A stretch of 64,000 bases of DNA, from assembly GCA_032717465.1 (NCBI GenBank), contig JAVRFU010000150.1:48400-112399 (forward strand), written 5' to 3'. This document shows, piece by piece, positions 1-9,048 of the stretch. The stretch's first letter is position 1. Each line of letters opens with the position of its first letter. Source of the DNA: Coenobita brevimanus. Lineage: Eukaryota > Arthropoda > Malacostraca > Decapoda > Coenobitidae. Made by a program: the position numbers and the translations under genes. The notes under the pieces were generated by a model. The model saw only the letters and a program-made list of their open reading frames with translations. It was not told the origin of the DNA and searched no databases.

Positions 1-2
1 AA

Positions 3-1249
3 TCAAACTCATACCCAGTGCCCATCCATCTAAGATCACATTTTGAGAAAGAGGTAGATAATCTCCTTGAGTTAGGAATAATTCGGCCTTCATCTTCCCC
101 TCACTCTTCACCTGTTGTACTGATCAAAAAGCCTGATGACAGTTATCGCCTGACAGTTGATTATAGGGTACTTAACGACGTTACTCAATTTCATGCTGAA
201 CCTATGTGTACTATGGAAGAGGATTTGCACAAGTTTACTGGTGCTAAGTATTTTTCTGAGTTGGATCTATCTAAGGCTTATTATCAGGTGCCATTGTCTG
301 AGAAAGCACGACCTTTAACAGATTTCAAACCCACAAGGGATTGATGGAATTTACTAGAATGCCATTTGGGTTAGTAACTGCTTGTGCCACTTATATACGC
401 CTCATGAGAATTGTGCTGGCTGGTCTGAAGAATGTTTCTTTCTACTTCGACAATGTTTTTGTATTCTCTGCTACTTGGGAAGAACACATGAAAGCCCTTA
501 CTGCTGTTGTGGATAGACTAAGAGAATATAACTTGACAGCTAAGCCTTCTAAGTGTAGGTTTGGATTCCCTTCTATCCAATACTTGGGTTATGTTGCTGA
601 TGGACAGTATTTGAGACCCCAGATGGACAAAGTTCAAGCCATTTTAGAGATAGAGCCCCCATCCAGTAAGAAAACTCTGCGATCCTTTTTGGGAATGATT
701 TCTTTTTACAGGAGATTTATCCCTAAAGCTGCTGCTATGTCTGCCCCTCTATCTGACCTTCTGCGCAAAGAAGTACATGAACCATTACCCTGGTCAGATG
801 AGTCAAGAGAATGTTTTGCTAAATTGAAGAAGGCTTTAACAAAGTACCCGGTTCTTAGGCTTCCTGACCTTACACTTCCTTTTGTACTTCGAACAGATTC
901 CTCCGATTCGGGCTTAGGAGCTGTCCTACTGCAGTATGTTGATGGAGTGCCTTTTCCAATTTCCTACGCAAATAGAAAACTTCTAGATAGAGAGACGTGG
1001 TATTCAACCATAGAGAGAGAATGTTTGGCTATAATCTTTGGGGTACAAAAGTTCAGTTTTTATTTAACGGGTGCGGAGTTCATATTAGAGGTTGACCACA
1101 AGCCATTGATCTACTTAGCTAAGTTTAAGGGATCCAATAATAGGCTATTGCAATGGGCCCTTAGCTTGCAGCCCTACAGATTTAGGTTAATTCATGTTGC
1201 AGGCTCTGATAATATAGGTGCTGATTTCCTGAGTCGAGCCTATAGGTAA
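3..1249 (+). pseudogene. Ty3/Gypsy-type pol fragment: reverse transcriptase and RNase H
   Basis: This is part of a retrotransposon polyprotein that would copy element RNA into DNA. The frame enters from the left edge (the PVPIHLRSHF stretch precedes the first Met), so the 5' part is outside. The first segment (to 344) has RT finger and palm motifs ELGIIRPSSSPHSSPVV and ELDLSKAYYQVPL. A one-base shift near 326-341 moves to the second frame (341-1249), with MPFGL, an altered active-site box YFDN at residues 35-38 where the family has YxDD, then an RNase H domain keeping TDSS, ERECLAI, VDHKPL and ADFLSR. It stops directly after RNase H; I see no integrase downstream, although Gypsy elements normally carry one there. 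The frameshift plus the Asp-to-Asn change make it inactive. Confidence 0.9.
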
Positions 1250-2220
1250 TAATCCTTGTTCTATCTATCCTCTGGCTAGATACTTCTTAGGGGAGCTGTG
1301 TGAGGGATAAGATAGGTATACTTAAGTTAGAGTAGTTTCTTAGGCTTCCTGAGTGTATTTGTTTAGATTCCTTGTCTTCAGTATAATTTATTCTGTAGTC
1401 TGATACAGATAGTTTGGGATCGAAACAGTTACTTAGGGATGTTTTAACAGGTTATGGTTCATTCACGTAAATGGGGTTCGATCAGTGCTCCAGAAGTACT
1501 CCCCTTTTCGAGATTTTGTTTGATTATGAATTTAATGCTGATTCATTCTGAGATCATGAATCAACTATCTCATTACTTCGGTAGTTGAACTGGACAAGAA
1601 CCATTCTCATTCGGCCTAGAGACCTTCTTCCTCACTAGTTTCTCTACCTCCATACTGGACGGTAAGATTACACAGTGCTTTGTGCTTTAACTATATTTTG
1701 ATTTAAGATATCAGAAAACTTTCTGAAATACTTAACTTGATTTTATATAGTGATCCATCAATACTTTGTGTTTACGACTTGCGTGTCATCTGTGATATAC
1801 CTAAGTGTTTTGTGGGCTGTGCTAATTCTTATCGTTTTCCAATCTAGGAGGCAGGACCCTACCCACGTCAAGGGCCGGGCTAGGGAGGCGTCCTGGGTGT
1901 GAATTGTGTAGCCGTGGTGCAGTATCTACGGTGTCTAGGTGGCAGTACCAGGAGGAACTTCAGAGGACCCGAGCCAGTGTTGGGTGTTGTGTGAAAGGCC
2001 TAACCACCTGATGGGCCTGATTACTTGTGTCCTTCTGTGTAATGCCTCCTTAATGACTTGTGAATAGATGTATATAATTTTTGCTCTCTTTCCTTGACCT
2101 CAGATAGGGTAAGCAATAGTCCGTCCTGAAATCTGGTGAATAATATTCCTTTACACACACACACACACATTTTAAATAATATGCAGATAATGCAGAATGA
2201 TAAATAAACTCTTGCTCTCC
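1250..2220. other. Non-coding, possibly the 3' end/LTR of the Gypsy fragment
   Basis: No reading frame is supported here. A purine run with AGGGGAGCTG at about 1289-1298 immediately precedes TGTGAGGG, which looks like a polypurine tract followed by the TG start of an LTR. No second LTR is visible in the window, so this cannot be confirmed. A GC-richer patch at 1850-1990 has no recognisable content. Confidence 0.25.
2153..2169. repeat. (AC)n microsatellite
   Basis: Short pure AC dinucleotide run, about 8 units. Confidence 0.9.
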
Positions 2221-2221
2221 C

Positions 2222-2325
2222 CACACTGCTCAATATCCAGCAGCCTCCCTAATCAGTCTCTCACTTGTTAGGTCACCCTCTATGACCTTGTCCCAAGTCT
2301 TCCTCAGTCTGCCTCTTGCAACAGC
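2222..2325 (-). mobile_element. PHD-RT LINE fragment (3' coding end)
   Basis: The minus strand resembles the C-terminal coding end of the LINE at 13934-15765 (the stretch after RGRPRKTWDEVI, down to the AAMDHAAWRAAI-like end). Matching runs include the gene-end patches around CAGCCTCCCT and GACCTTGTCCCA. It is a short, decayed, 5'-truncated copy abutting the Jockey-type fragment. Confidence 0.6.
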
Positions 2326-2340
2326 CTAAGCACACACCCA

Positions 2341-3160
2341 CTACCAACCTACCTTTCAGACTCCTGGTCATCCTCCTTTTGGGACTTTGGTGAAAGCTTT
2401 GCCATTGCACTTGACATCTCAAAGGCTTTCAATCGAGTCTGGCATAAATCTTTAATTTCCAAACTGCCCTCTTACGGTTTCTATCCTTCTATCTGTGCCT
2501 TCATCTCTAGCTTCCTTTCTGGTCATTCTATAGCCACTGTTGTAGAAGGCCATCGTTCTCCTCCTAGATCTATCAACAGTGGTGTTCCTCAGGGCTCCGT
2601 CCTATTACCAACTCTCTTCCTTTTATTCATCAATGACTTTCTAAGCAGTACATCTAACCCTATCCACTCGTATGCTGATGACTCCACCCTTCACCTTTCT
2701 ATTTGGTTCCCGCAACTTCCATCTCAGCAGTTACTTGAACAAACAAGGGATGAGGCTATGGCACACCAAATGTCTGACTTAGCTCATATCGCTGACTGGG
2801 GTAAAAATAATCTGGTTGTTTTTAATGCATCAATGACTCAGTTTTTACACTTATCAACCCGCAAAATCTTCCACAGGTGTACACACTAATGTTTAATAAT
2901 ATTCAGCTTAATCCTGCATCATCCTTGAACATGTTTGGGGTTTCACTTACTTGGGATGTATCTTGGAAAGATCATATTACATCTCTTGTAAAATCTGCTT
3001 CCAAGAGATTGGGTGTGCTTTTTATAGTTCAAAGAAAACTATATTTATCTAAGCAGACGCCTTAATCCTGTAAGGGGTGGGCACTGACAAATCACCTACA
3101 TGTCGCCCTGCCCCTGCCATTTCACTGGCCTCTGCCCCAAAGAAAACTACACATGGATAA
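2341..3160 (+). pseudogene. Jockey-clade non-LTR reverse transcriptase fragment
   Basis: It encodes the palm of a LINE reverse transcriptase. One frame (2341 to about 2880) reads TYLSDSWSSSFWDFGESF, then ALDISKAFNRVWHKSLISKL, INSGVPQGSVL and the active-site box SYADDSTLHLS. The palm motifs A (D in ALDIS) and C (YADD) are both intact. A shift near 2870 moves to the frame at 2877-3065, which continues as the thumb (FGVSLTWDVSWKDHI, KSASKRLGVLF). The frame is broken at 3042 by a 96-bp insertion with its own target duplication. No endonuclease domain is present upstream, so this is a 5'-truncated copy. The wording of the motifs matches Jockey-type elements common in crustacean genomes (recall). 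Confidence 0.85.
3042..3137 (-). mobile_element. Tail-only RTE-A insertion
   Basis: About 96 bp corresponding on the minus strand to the last ~90 bases of RTE-A (CAGTGAAATGGC-like region, GGCCACCCCTTACAGGATTAAGGCGTCTG) ending in a degraded GATA tail. It is flanked by a perfect 12-bp direct repeat, CAAAGAAAACTA, at 3030-3041 and 3138-3149, the target-site duplication of target-primed reverse transcription. It interrupts the Jockey RT. Confidence 0.85.
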
Positions 3161-3401
3161 TGATACCAATGACTGATAATTGCTACAGAACTGCAAAGCA
3201 ATACTAACCTTCATTCCACTGTGGCTTAACTTGATGTGTAGTACCAACTGCAGATATGTGGTTTAGTCCAGTCATGGATGGCAGCTAACTTGGTGAAGAG
3301 GTAGAAATGGCCAGAGTTGAGTCACCAGCAATGGCAATCCTTCCACTCCTGAAAATCAACCACACCACATTACTCACTAACTCAAGGATACTGTACTTGC
3401 C

Positions 3402-3720
3402 TATCTACCTATATATCTATTGCCAGACACCATAATCCTGTAATAGGTGGTCGTTTCGCTGCAAGTTAGTTATTTTATATGGAGGGAAACTAACTCACCA
3501 CCAACCCACTTGCTGACACATAGGGAACATGTATGGGTTGGTTATATAGTTACCACCCAATGTTGTAAATGGTTTCCTGGGATCTAGGAAACTTTTTGGC
3601 TTGTCAATCAATGTAAAGCCACCAGAAAAAGAAAACAAGATTAACAAAAAGTGACAGAAAAGATGGCAGAAATAGGAAGACATGAGGGCAGACACAGAAA
3701 AATGAGAGAAAATGTCGCAG
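3402..3720 (-). mobile_element. SINE-G copy (GATA-tailed non-autonomous element)
   Basis: The minus strand reads, 5' to 3', a pyrimidine-rich head, the conserved core (AAACCATTTACAACATTGGG, GGTAACTATATAACC), a TTGGTGGTGAG segment, then the shared RTE-A-like 3' terminus with the ACC...GGATTATGG hairpin and a TATC/GATA tail. It is diverged relative to the copies at 27.5-28.5 kb, hence an older insertion. Confidence 0.8.
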
Positions 3721-4078
3721 TCAAACTCACCTGGCAACACACGTTTATATACGGTACTGTGATCCCTTGGTTATCATGCATAACTGGTACAAGGCTTGGT
3801 GTATGGTAAAGAACTTGCACAATAACAAAAGCACACTACCTATGGGATTTACCCTACAGTACCGGGCATCCCAAGTGCAATCCCAAATTTTCCCTTTGAC
3901 AATAACACAGACCAACTAAATACATACATTACGATATGCTGTGCATCAGAAACACACACAGGCATGGTTAGATTAATAGAAAGTGAAGACACAATAAGGA
4001 ACACACACCATAGAAAGACATGAGATGGGCTTGAGATAAGGGGTTCTCATACTAAGGGGTGGAGTATTTTCATTACTG
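3721..4078. other. No feature seen
   Basis: AT-rich, no supported reading frame or recognisable repeat. Confidence 0.5.
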
Positions 4079-4745
4079 GCAGTAGAATGGATTTGGAAGA
4101 TGTGCAGACTGGCCTGGGAGGAAGGCAGAGTCCCTGAGGATTGGAAGTCACGTATAATCATTCCCCTGTATAAAGGAAAAGGGGAAAAAGTGTATGGTAG
4201 GAGACCTACTAACAGAGTTAGGGAAATAACAGAAGAATTAGTTGAAAAACAGGGAGGTTTTAGGAAGGGATGAGGTTGTGCAGATCAGATATTCATTCTT
4301 AGGTCTTTAGTGGAGAAGTTTGTAGAGAACAGACAGAAGTTGTATGTGGCTTCACGGATTTGGAGAAAGCATGTGACAGGGTGGATAGACAAGGAATGTG
4401 GAAAGTATTAGGAATACATGGAGTAAATGGGAAGTTGTTGAAAGCCATGAAGAGTATGTATAAGGGTGCTAAGGCTGCAGTGTATGTGGATAGGGAACTG
4501 AGTGAATTGTTCTCTTTGAAGGTTGGATTGAAACAGGGACGTGTCATGTCTCCATGGTTGTTCAATCTGTATATGGATGGGGTTATAAAAGAGATACAAG
4601 GTAGGACAGCAGATGTTGGAGCAGCGCTAATGACAGAGGGTAGTGTGTGGAAACTCCCTGTACTGTTGTTTGCAGGTGATATTGTGTTGTTAAGTGAAGA
4701 TGAAGGGGAGTTGCAAGGCTTGTTGGATGAGTTTGGGGGAGCGTG
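4079..4745 (+). pseudogene. RTE-A fragment (reverse transcriptase palm)
   Basis: A piece of the RTE-A reverse transcriptase, starting at the MWKMCRLAWEEGRVPEDWK-like region and ending after the FADD-equivalent box, here FAGD. It has a ~60-bp internal deletion after the PLYKGKGEK motif, an in-frame TGA in the FRKG-GC region, and loss of one frame near 4350. Residual motifs include KACDRVDRQGMW and VGLKQGRVMSPWLFNLYMDG. The palm box Asp change and the breaks make it inactive. Neither end shows a GATA tail, so it is truncated on both sides. Confidence 0.85.
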
Positions 4746-5351
4746 TTAGATATTGAAACTTCATTGACAGGTCAACTTGGGAAATATCAAGAAACAGGAC
4801 CTCCTTTCCCACCCTAGGGCAGAGTGAGGAGTAGCAACGTCCAGACAGCCCAAATTTGCCCAATCCAATGGGTTATACTTCCATACGTTCATCATTCAAG
4901 CCCCCAGAATCCTGGCTCTATCGGATACGCTAAAAACATTCACCATGTTCTGTAGCTTCACACAAACGTATCCAATAGAGTCAATCCAGACGATACCACG
5001 CTAAAAAGGGGTGCCAAATCCCTGATCATGCACTTCTCCTCACAAGATTCATCCAGCCAGCTCGAACAGAACAGTAACGACTATAAGTGTCTAAACTATG
5101 CCAAAAGAGAAAAAGATTTCCTTCTGGTTGAAATACCAAAGTACTCACATTTCATATCTGCATTCATAATGAATTATTCAATAGATACAAGTATTATGTA
5201 TACAGGAAAAAAAATCATAATCGTGATGCCATTTGTCCATAAAAAAAATACTGTAGATTCTGAATCAAAGCAAATGAAACTTGACTAAACACATATAAGT
5301 AATCAATGTAGAGATAAAAAACCCAACAGTAAACTAGGTTAGTCTATTTGG
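4746..5351. other. Non-coding; contains one inverted repeat
   Basis: No supported gene. A 14-nt imperfect inverted repeat, CTCTATCGGATACG at 4916-4929 and CGTATCCAATAGAG at 4967-4980, could form a hairpin with a ~37-nt loop. Its origin is unknown; a remnant of a foldback element is possible. Confidence 0.5.
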
Positions 5352-6850
5352 AATGGAAAACATAAAAGCAGTGAATGTGAAGAGGTACTTTGCACTTTTT
5401 GCACATGATTCTGGTATGCCTGTGACACTCTGCACATCGAGCTTGGTTGCATGAGTCTTGTACATGACCAGTTATATCATCATCAGTGCGTACTTTCTGA
5501 TGCACTCTTTTTTCCCCTCTACCACTACAGTATGGTGATTTTGTGGGTGGTGACTAGTAAGTTCCAAGGTAACCCTGCACCACTGATCACCTAAAGTCAC
5601 AATATGTCATTTTACTAGTAGCACACACTTTATGAATCTGTCACCCATTCTGACAAGCTGCATCAATTCCAAATGCAAATAGAGGATACCATCATTTCTT
5701 TCCTCTAAATGCCACCCTTTGTGAGTCTACATTTTGGTCAAATCGATCCACTCCTCCCATATGCTTATTGTACATGGTCACTACATGTGGGCAGTCAACT
5801 TTGATTTTCTGTCTCTTGTTATTCACAGTTGCTATTCTGTCTGCTTTTGTAACAGGCCGACATCCATGACAGTTAGATGCCAAAGTCACAATATTATTAT
5901 CATTCCACCTGACAACACTTATATTTTTTGTTGTTCTCATGGTCATTGATCCTCTTGCCTTTTTCTTCATCACTTGTGGACTTTCCAAAGGACACTTCTC
6001 AGTTCTGTTCTCTCGGATTGTTCCTGTTCCTTTGTGTCCCAGTTCAGTTAGTTCATCCAGAAGTGGCAGACTAGTGAAAAAGTTGTCAAAATAAAGACTG
6101 TATGACTTGATTGTCTTAGGTAAGTGAGATGTGAGAGACAAAACAACAGAAGCACCAAGTCCTAGCCTCAGTTGATCTGGCAGTGGGGCTGTTTTTGATC
6201 CCTGGTATGGTATGAAGTATACCAGATATCCTCCTGGAGTTGCAGCTGACCATAATTTATATCCAAATCTAATTGGTTTTGCATGTATATGCTGTTTACT
6301 GCCATGATGCCCATAATATGGCACCATTGTCTCATCAATAGATATGTTACTAGTTATTACATACTTTGAATTTTTCACAAAACATTCATTCAAATGATCA
6401 AAGTAATGTCTCACTTTTCCAAATTTGTCATTATCAGGGAGTTGCTCATTGTCACATGTGTGTAGGTATTTGTGAATCTCAAAAAATCTCCCCCTTCTCA
6501 TGCTATTTGAAACCAGTTGATTGTGGGTGTCAGATTTTGTCTCCCAAAACATGCGTATGTTTTTTGGAGTTAGATATCCTGTCAACAAAAGGATTCCTAT
6601 ATACACCTTCATCTCACTTTCAGTCACCTGTAGCTCATGGTTTTTCTGAGATGCATATCTATTTGACATATCCACTAATAGCTTCACCAATGACTTGTCA
6701 AAGCCGAGTTCAAAACATTCAGTAGGCGTCATAAACTCTCCCAGAGTGTCATTCACTTGCACATCTTGCTCAGGTACAGATAATTTAGGGAGTTCTACAT
6801 TAGCTTTCCAGAGTCTGTTTGTTTTCTTGTTCCTTGATTTACATTATTTA
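5352..6850 (-). pseudogene. piggyBac-type transposase pseudogene
   Basis: A DNA transposase that would excise and insert a TTAA-targeting element. The frame open from 6762 to 5692 has the piggyBac DDE core: first Asp in SIDETMVPYYG, second in YFDNFFTS, third in GGVDRFDQ, all retained. Coding similarity extends upstream in the same frame (KKTNRLWKANVELP) to an in-frame TAA near 6845. Downstream the frame continues through RGKK, hits TGA, and keeps family-like sequence (WYPLFAFGIDAACQNG) with three more stops (TGA, TGA, TAG). It then ends with the typical C-terminal Cys-rich zinc module C-x4-C-x2-C ... MCKKC ... HIHC and a terminal stop at about 5352. The catalytic triad and zinc module persist while the linker is riddled with stops, so this is a dead copy. 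No terminal repeats were identified. Confidence 0.92.
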
Positions 6851-8039
6851 GGTGGTTTGCTGTTATTTAGCAACCATTTAGGCTGTTCAAAAGAGACACT
6901 GAGTTACCATCACTTACCCCTTTACTTTTCTGGTAGCCATAATGAGTAGAGTACTCAATAATTTGGTGAAAAAACTTCCACACTCCCTCTTTCACCTCTT
7001 CCTACAGCTTCATATGTAAACATTGGGCCACACTGATTATATCAAAGAAAACAGACATGCTTGAGCTCCATAGAAAACCAAAATTTAAGGACAAAGTAAT
7101 AAAGGTTAATAATCCACATCCAGACAAACTTGTGTAACCTACAGGGGACACTGGGCTCTGGAGGGTTAATTTTCACATACGAAATGAGGTAGGATCCATA
7201 AACAAATAAAAAGAATGCACAAAAGTACGAGTAATTAATGAGACAATCACACATCACCCATGCTTTCAAAAGTAATCCACCCCACAAAAAGTATATTTTG
7301 TGCACTGTTCATAAGTACTTATCAACAAAATTATGCAAGAACTGGGAAAATTGCATACCAATGGGAAAAAAACATCAAGCATGGAAGAACAAAGAAAAAA
7401 TCAGAAAAAAATCTTCACCTCAATCTTTGGTTGGGGAAAAATTCTGCAAAATGATGATCTGCTTAATGATCACCAAACTACCTGTACAGTACTCTTGGCA
7501 TGCATAAAAAAGTGAGTAAGCTTGGAATATAGAGAAGATACAAACTATCAAGCTAAACTTGTCACTGAAAAAAAGGAAACTGCCTTTACTTCTTTAGCTC
7601 AGGGGCATCATCTACAGCATACTGTATTTTTATTTAGACTGTTAGAAATTGAACAGCATGGAAAGCTGCCACAGGTTGTATTAATAAGAGCCAAAAGGAT
7701 AATGGTATTGAGGTGTAATAAACAGAGTAAACTGGTAGGGAAAAGGTATTAAGATACCTCCAAAGCCATTAAAGACTTCAGCCCTGCATATTTGGGATTG
7801 CTGACAGGATGTGATACAGTATTCTCATTGTGCCTTACTGTACAATTGTGAAAACAAAAAAGACATACGTGCCAAGCATTTTTATTTTTTAATGCTCTAT
7901 TTTTTAATGTACTGTACTCTTTTTTTTTTTTTTTCTATGGTGTTTGACATTAGTGTTATTGTATTTAACTTTTACTTTTTTCTAACAAATGCTAATACTA
8001 GTTCTTAAGTTAATAAGTCTTAATGCAATATTGACTAAA
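6851..8039. other. No gene seen; poly-T run
   Basis: AT-rich sequence with no convincing frame. It holds a ~16-base poly-T run at about 7920-7935. Short open frames at 7238-7752 have no recognisable domains. Confidence 0.5.
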
Positions 8040-8275
8040 ACCATCGGAGATGTTTCCTGTAAACTGGAAAGGGGTGAGGCAGGGTGAGGCAGAGGAAAGC
8101 AAGGAGAGATTGAGAGGATGGGTGAAGCTGGGTGAAATAAATGATTGAAGAATGAGGAAAAGTGAGAGTTTAGAGGGGAAGAGGTTAGGCAGAGTGAGGC
8201 AAAGCAAAACTAAAATATGGACAGATGGACAAGATAAGGCAGAGAGATACAGAGTGAAGGACAGAGGGAACGCAT
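8040..8275. repeat. Degenerate purine-rich repeat
   Basis: A strongly strand-asymmetric G/A stretch with repeated GGTGAGGCAG-type words (for example near 8070-8090 and 8185-8200), looking like a decayed minisatellite. Confidence 0.5.
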
Positions 8276-8489
8276 ATAGTTAGAAACATGTGGACTAGAA
8301 CACAGTAGCTCCATTATTTGGGCAAAGTAGGCCACAGTTATAGCCATGTACAAAAAGAAGTAACACACAGCTATTGAAACAGGAAAAGCCTTCAGTCAAT
8401 AGGGACTGGATGATGGGGTTTGTAGAGAGGAAAAATACAGGGTAGGACAATGTGAACAAAGAATAGAGGGTATATCTGTGTTGGGAGAT

Positions 8490-8833
8490 GAATTTATATT
8501 TACCTTCTGCACTTGGCAAGTGTACCTGCCTCCTTAAAACCATCAGCCAATGCAAATTCTCCAGAGAGTGAACAGAGGGGATGCAGATTTTATCTGCATC
8601 AAAGTTACAGAAGCAGGTAGCCATCCATCCATCATCCAATCCTACATTGCCCCATGAGGAGCGTAGGGGCCCGGGGCTAAGCAGTTGGTCCTGATATTTA
8701 AGATGAGAGTGACCAGCCTCATTCATCCCTGAGTGGCATTACATGAGCAATCAACCCCAACAATCCCTTGGATATAAACCTTCACTGGCTCAATCCGACT
8801 GGAGCGCAATAATTACTCACTAAACCACCAGGC
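8490..8833 (-). mobile_element. tRNA-derived SINE
   Basis: The minus strand begins GGTGCCTGGTGGTTTAGTG and carries an A-box-like TGGTTTAGTGA (8817-8827) and a B-box-like GGTTTATATCC (8770-8780) 36 bases apart, the spacing of an internal RNA polymerase III promoter. The body continues through a GATGATGGATGG patch. The 3' end is not clearly marked, so the lower coordinate is approximate. The tRNA-like fold itself is degenerate. Confidence 0.6.
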
Positions 8834-8837
8834 ACCA

Positions 8838-8960
8838 AAATTTGGTTATATGGTTACCACCCAGCGTAGTAAATGGTTTCCTGGTGTACAGGAAACATTT
8901 GGCTTGTCACTCAGTGTAGAGTCACCCACAGGCAGAAGGAAGAGGAAATACTTATGGTAA
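8838..8960 (-). mobile_element. SINE-G core module, partial
   Basis: The minus strand matches the SINE-G core (CAAGCCAAATG, AAACCATTTACTACGCTGGG, GGTAACCATATAACCAAA) but stops exactly after ATAACCAAA and passes into the head of the tRNA-derived SINE instead of the usual SINE-G 3' half. It is either a SINE insertion within SINE-G or a chimeric family. Confidence 0.7.
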
Positions 8961-9048
8961 AAATTTGAGTTTTGTTTTAAATCAGCATCATCATAATTTA
9001 ATTCTCCATTTTTTATATATAGAAATATATTGACATATATTAAACAGG

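Noticed and set aside
5352..5700. Selenocysteine or recoded TGA in the piggyBac gene
   Set aside because: Several stops including TAG and TAA in a decayed frame; ordinary pseudogene decay is sufficient.
8295..8726. 143-codon minus-strand frame
   Set aside because: Lies within and beside the tRNA-derived SINE; no domain, and the sequence is explained by the repeat.
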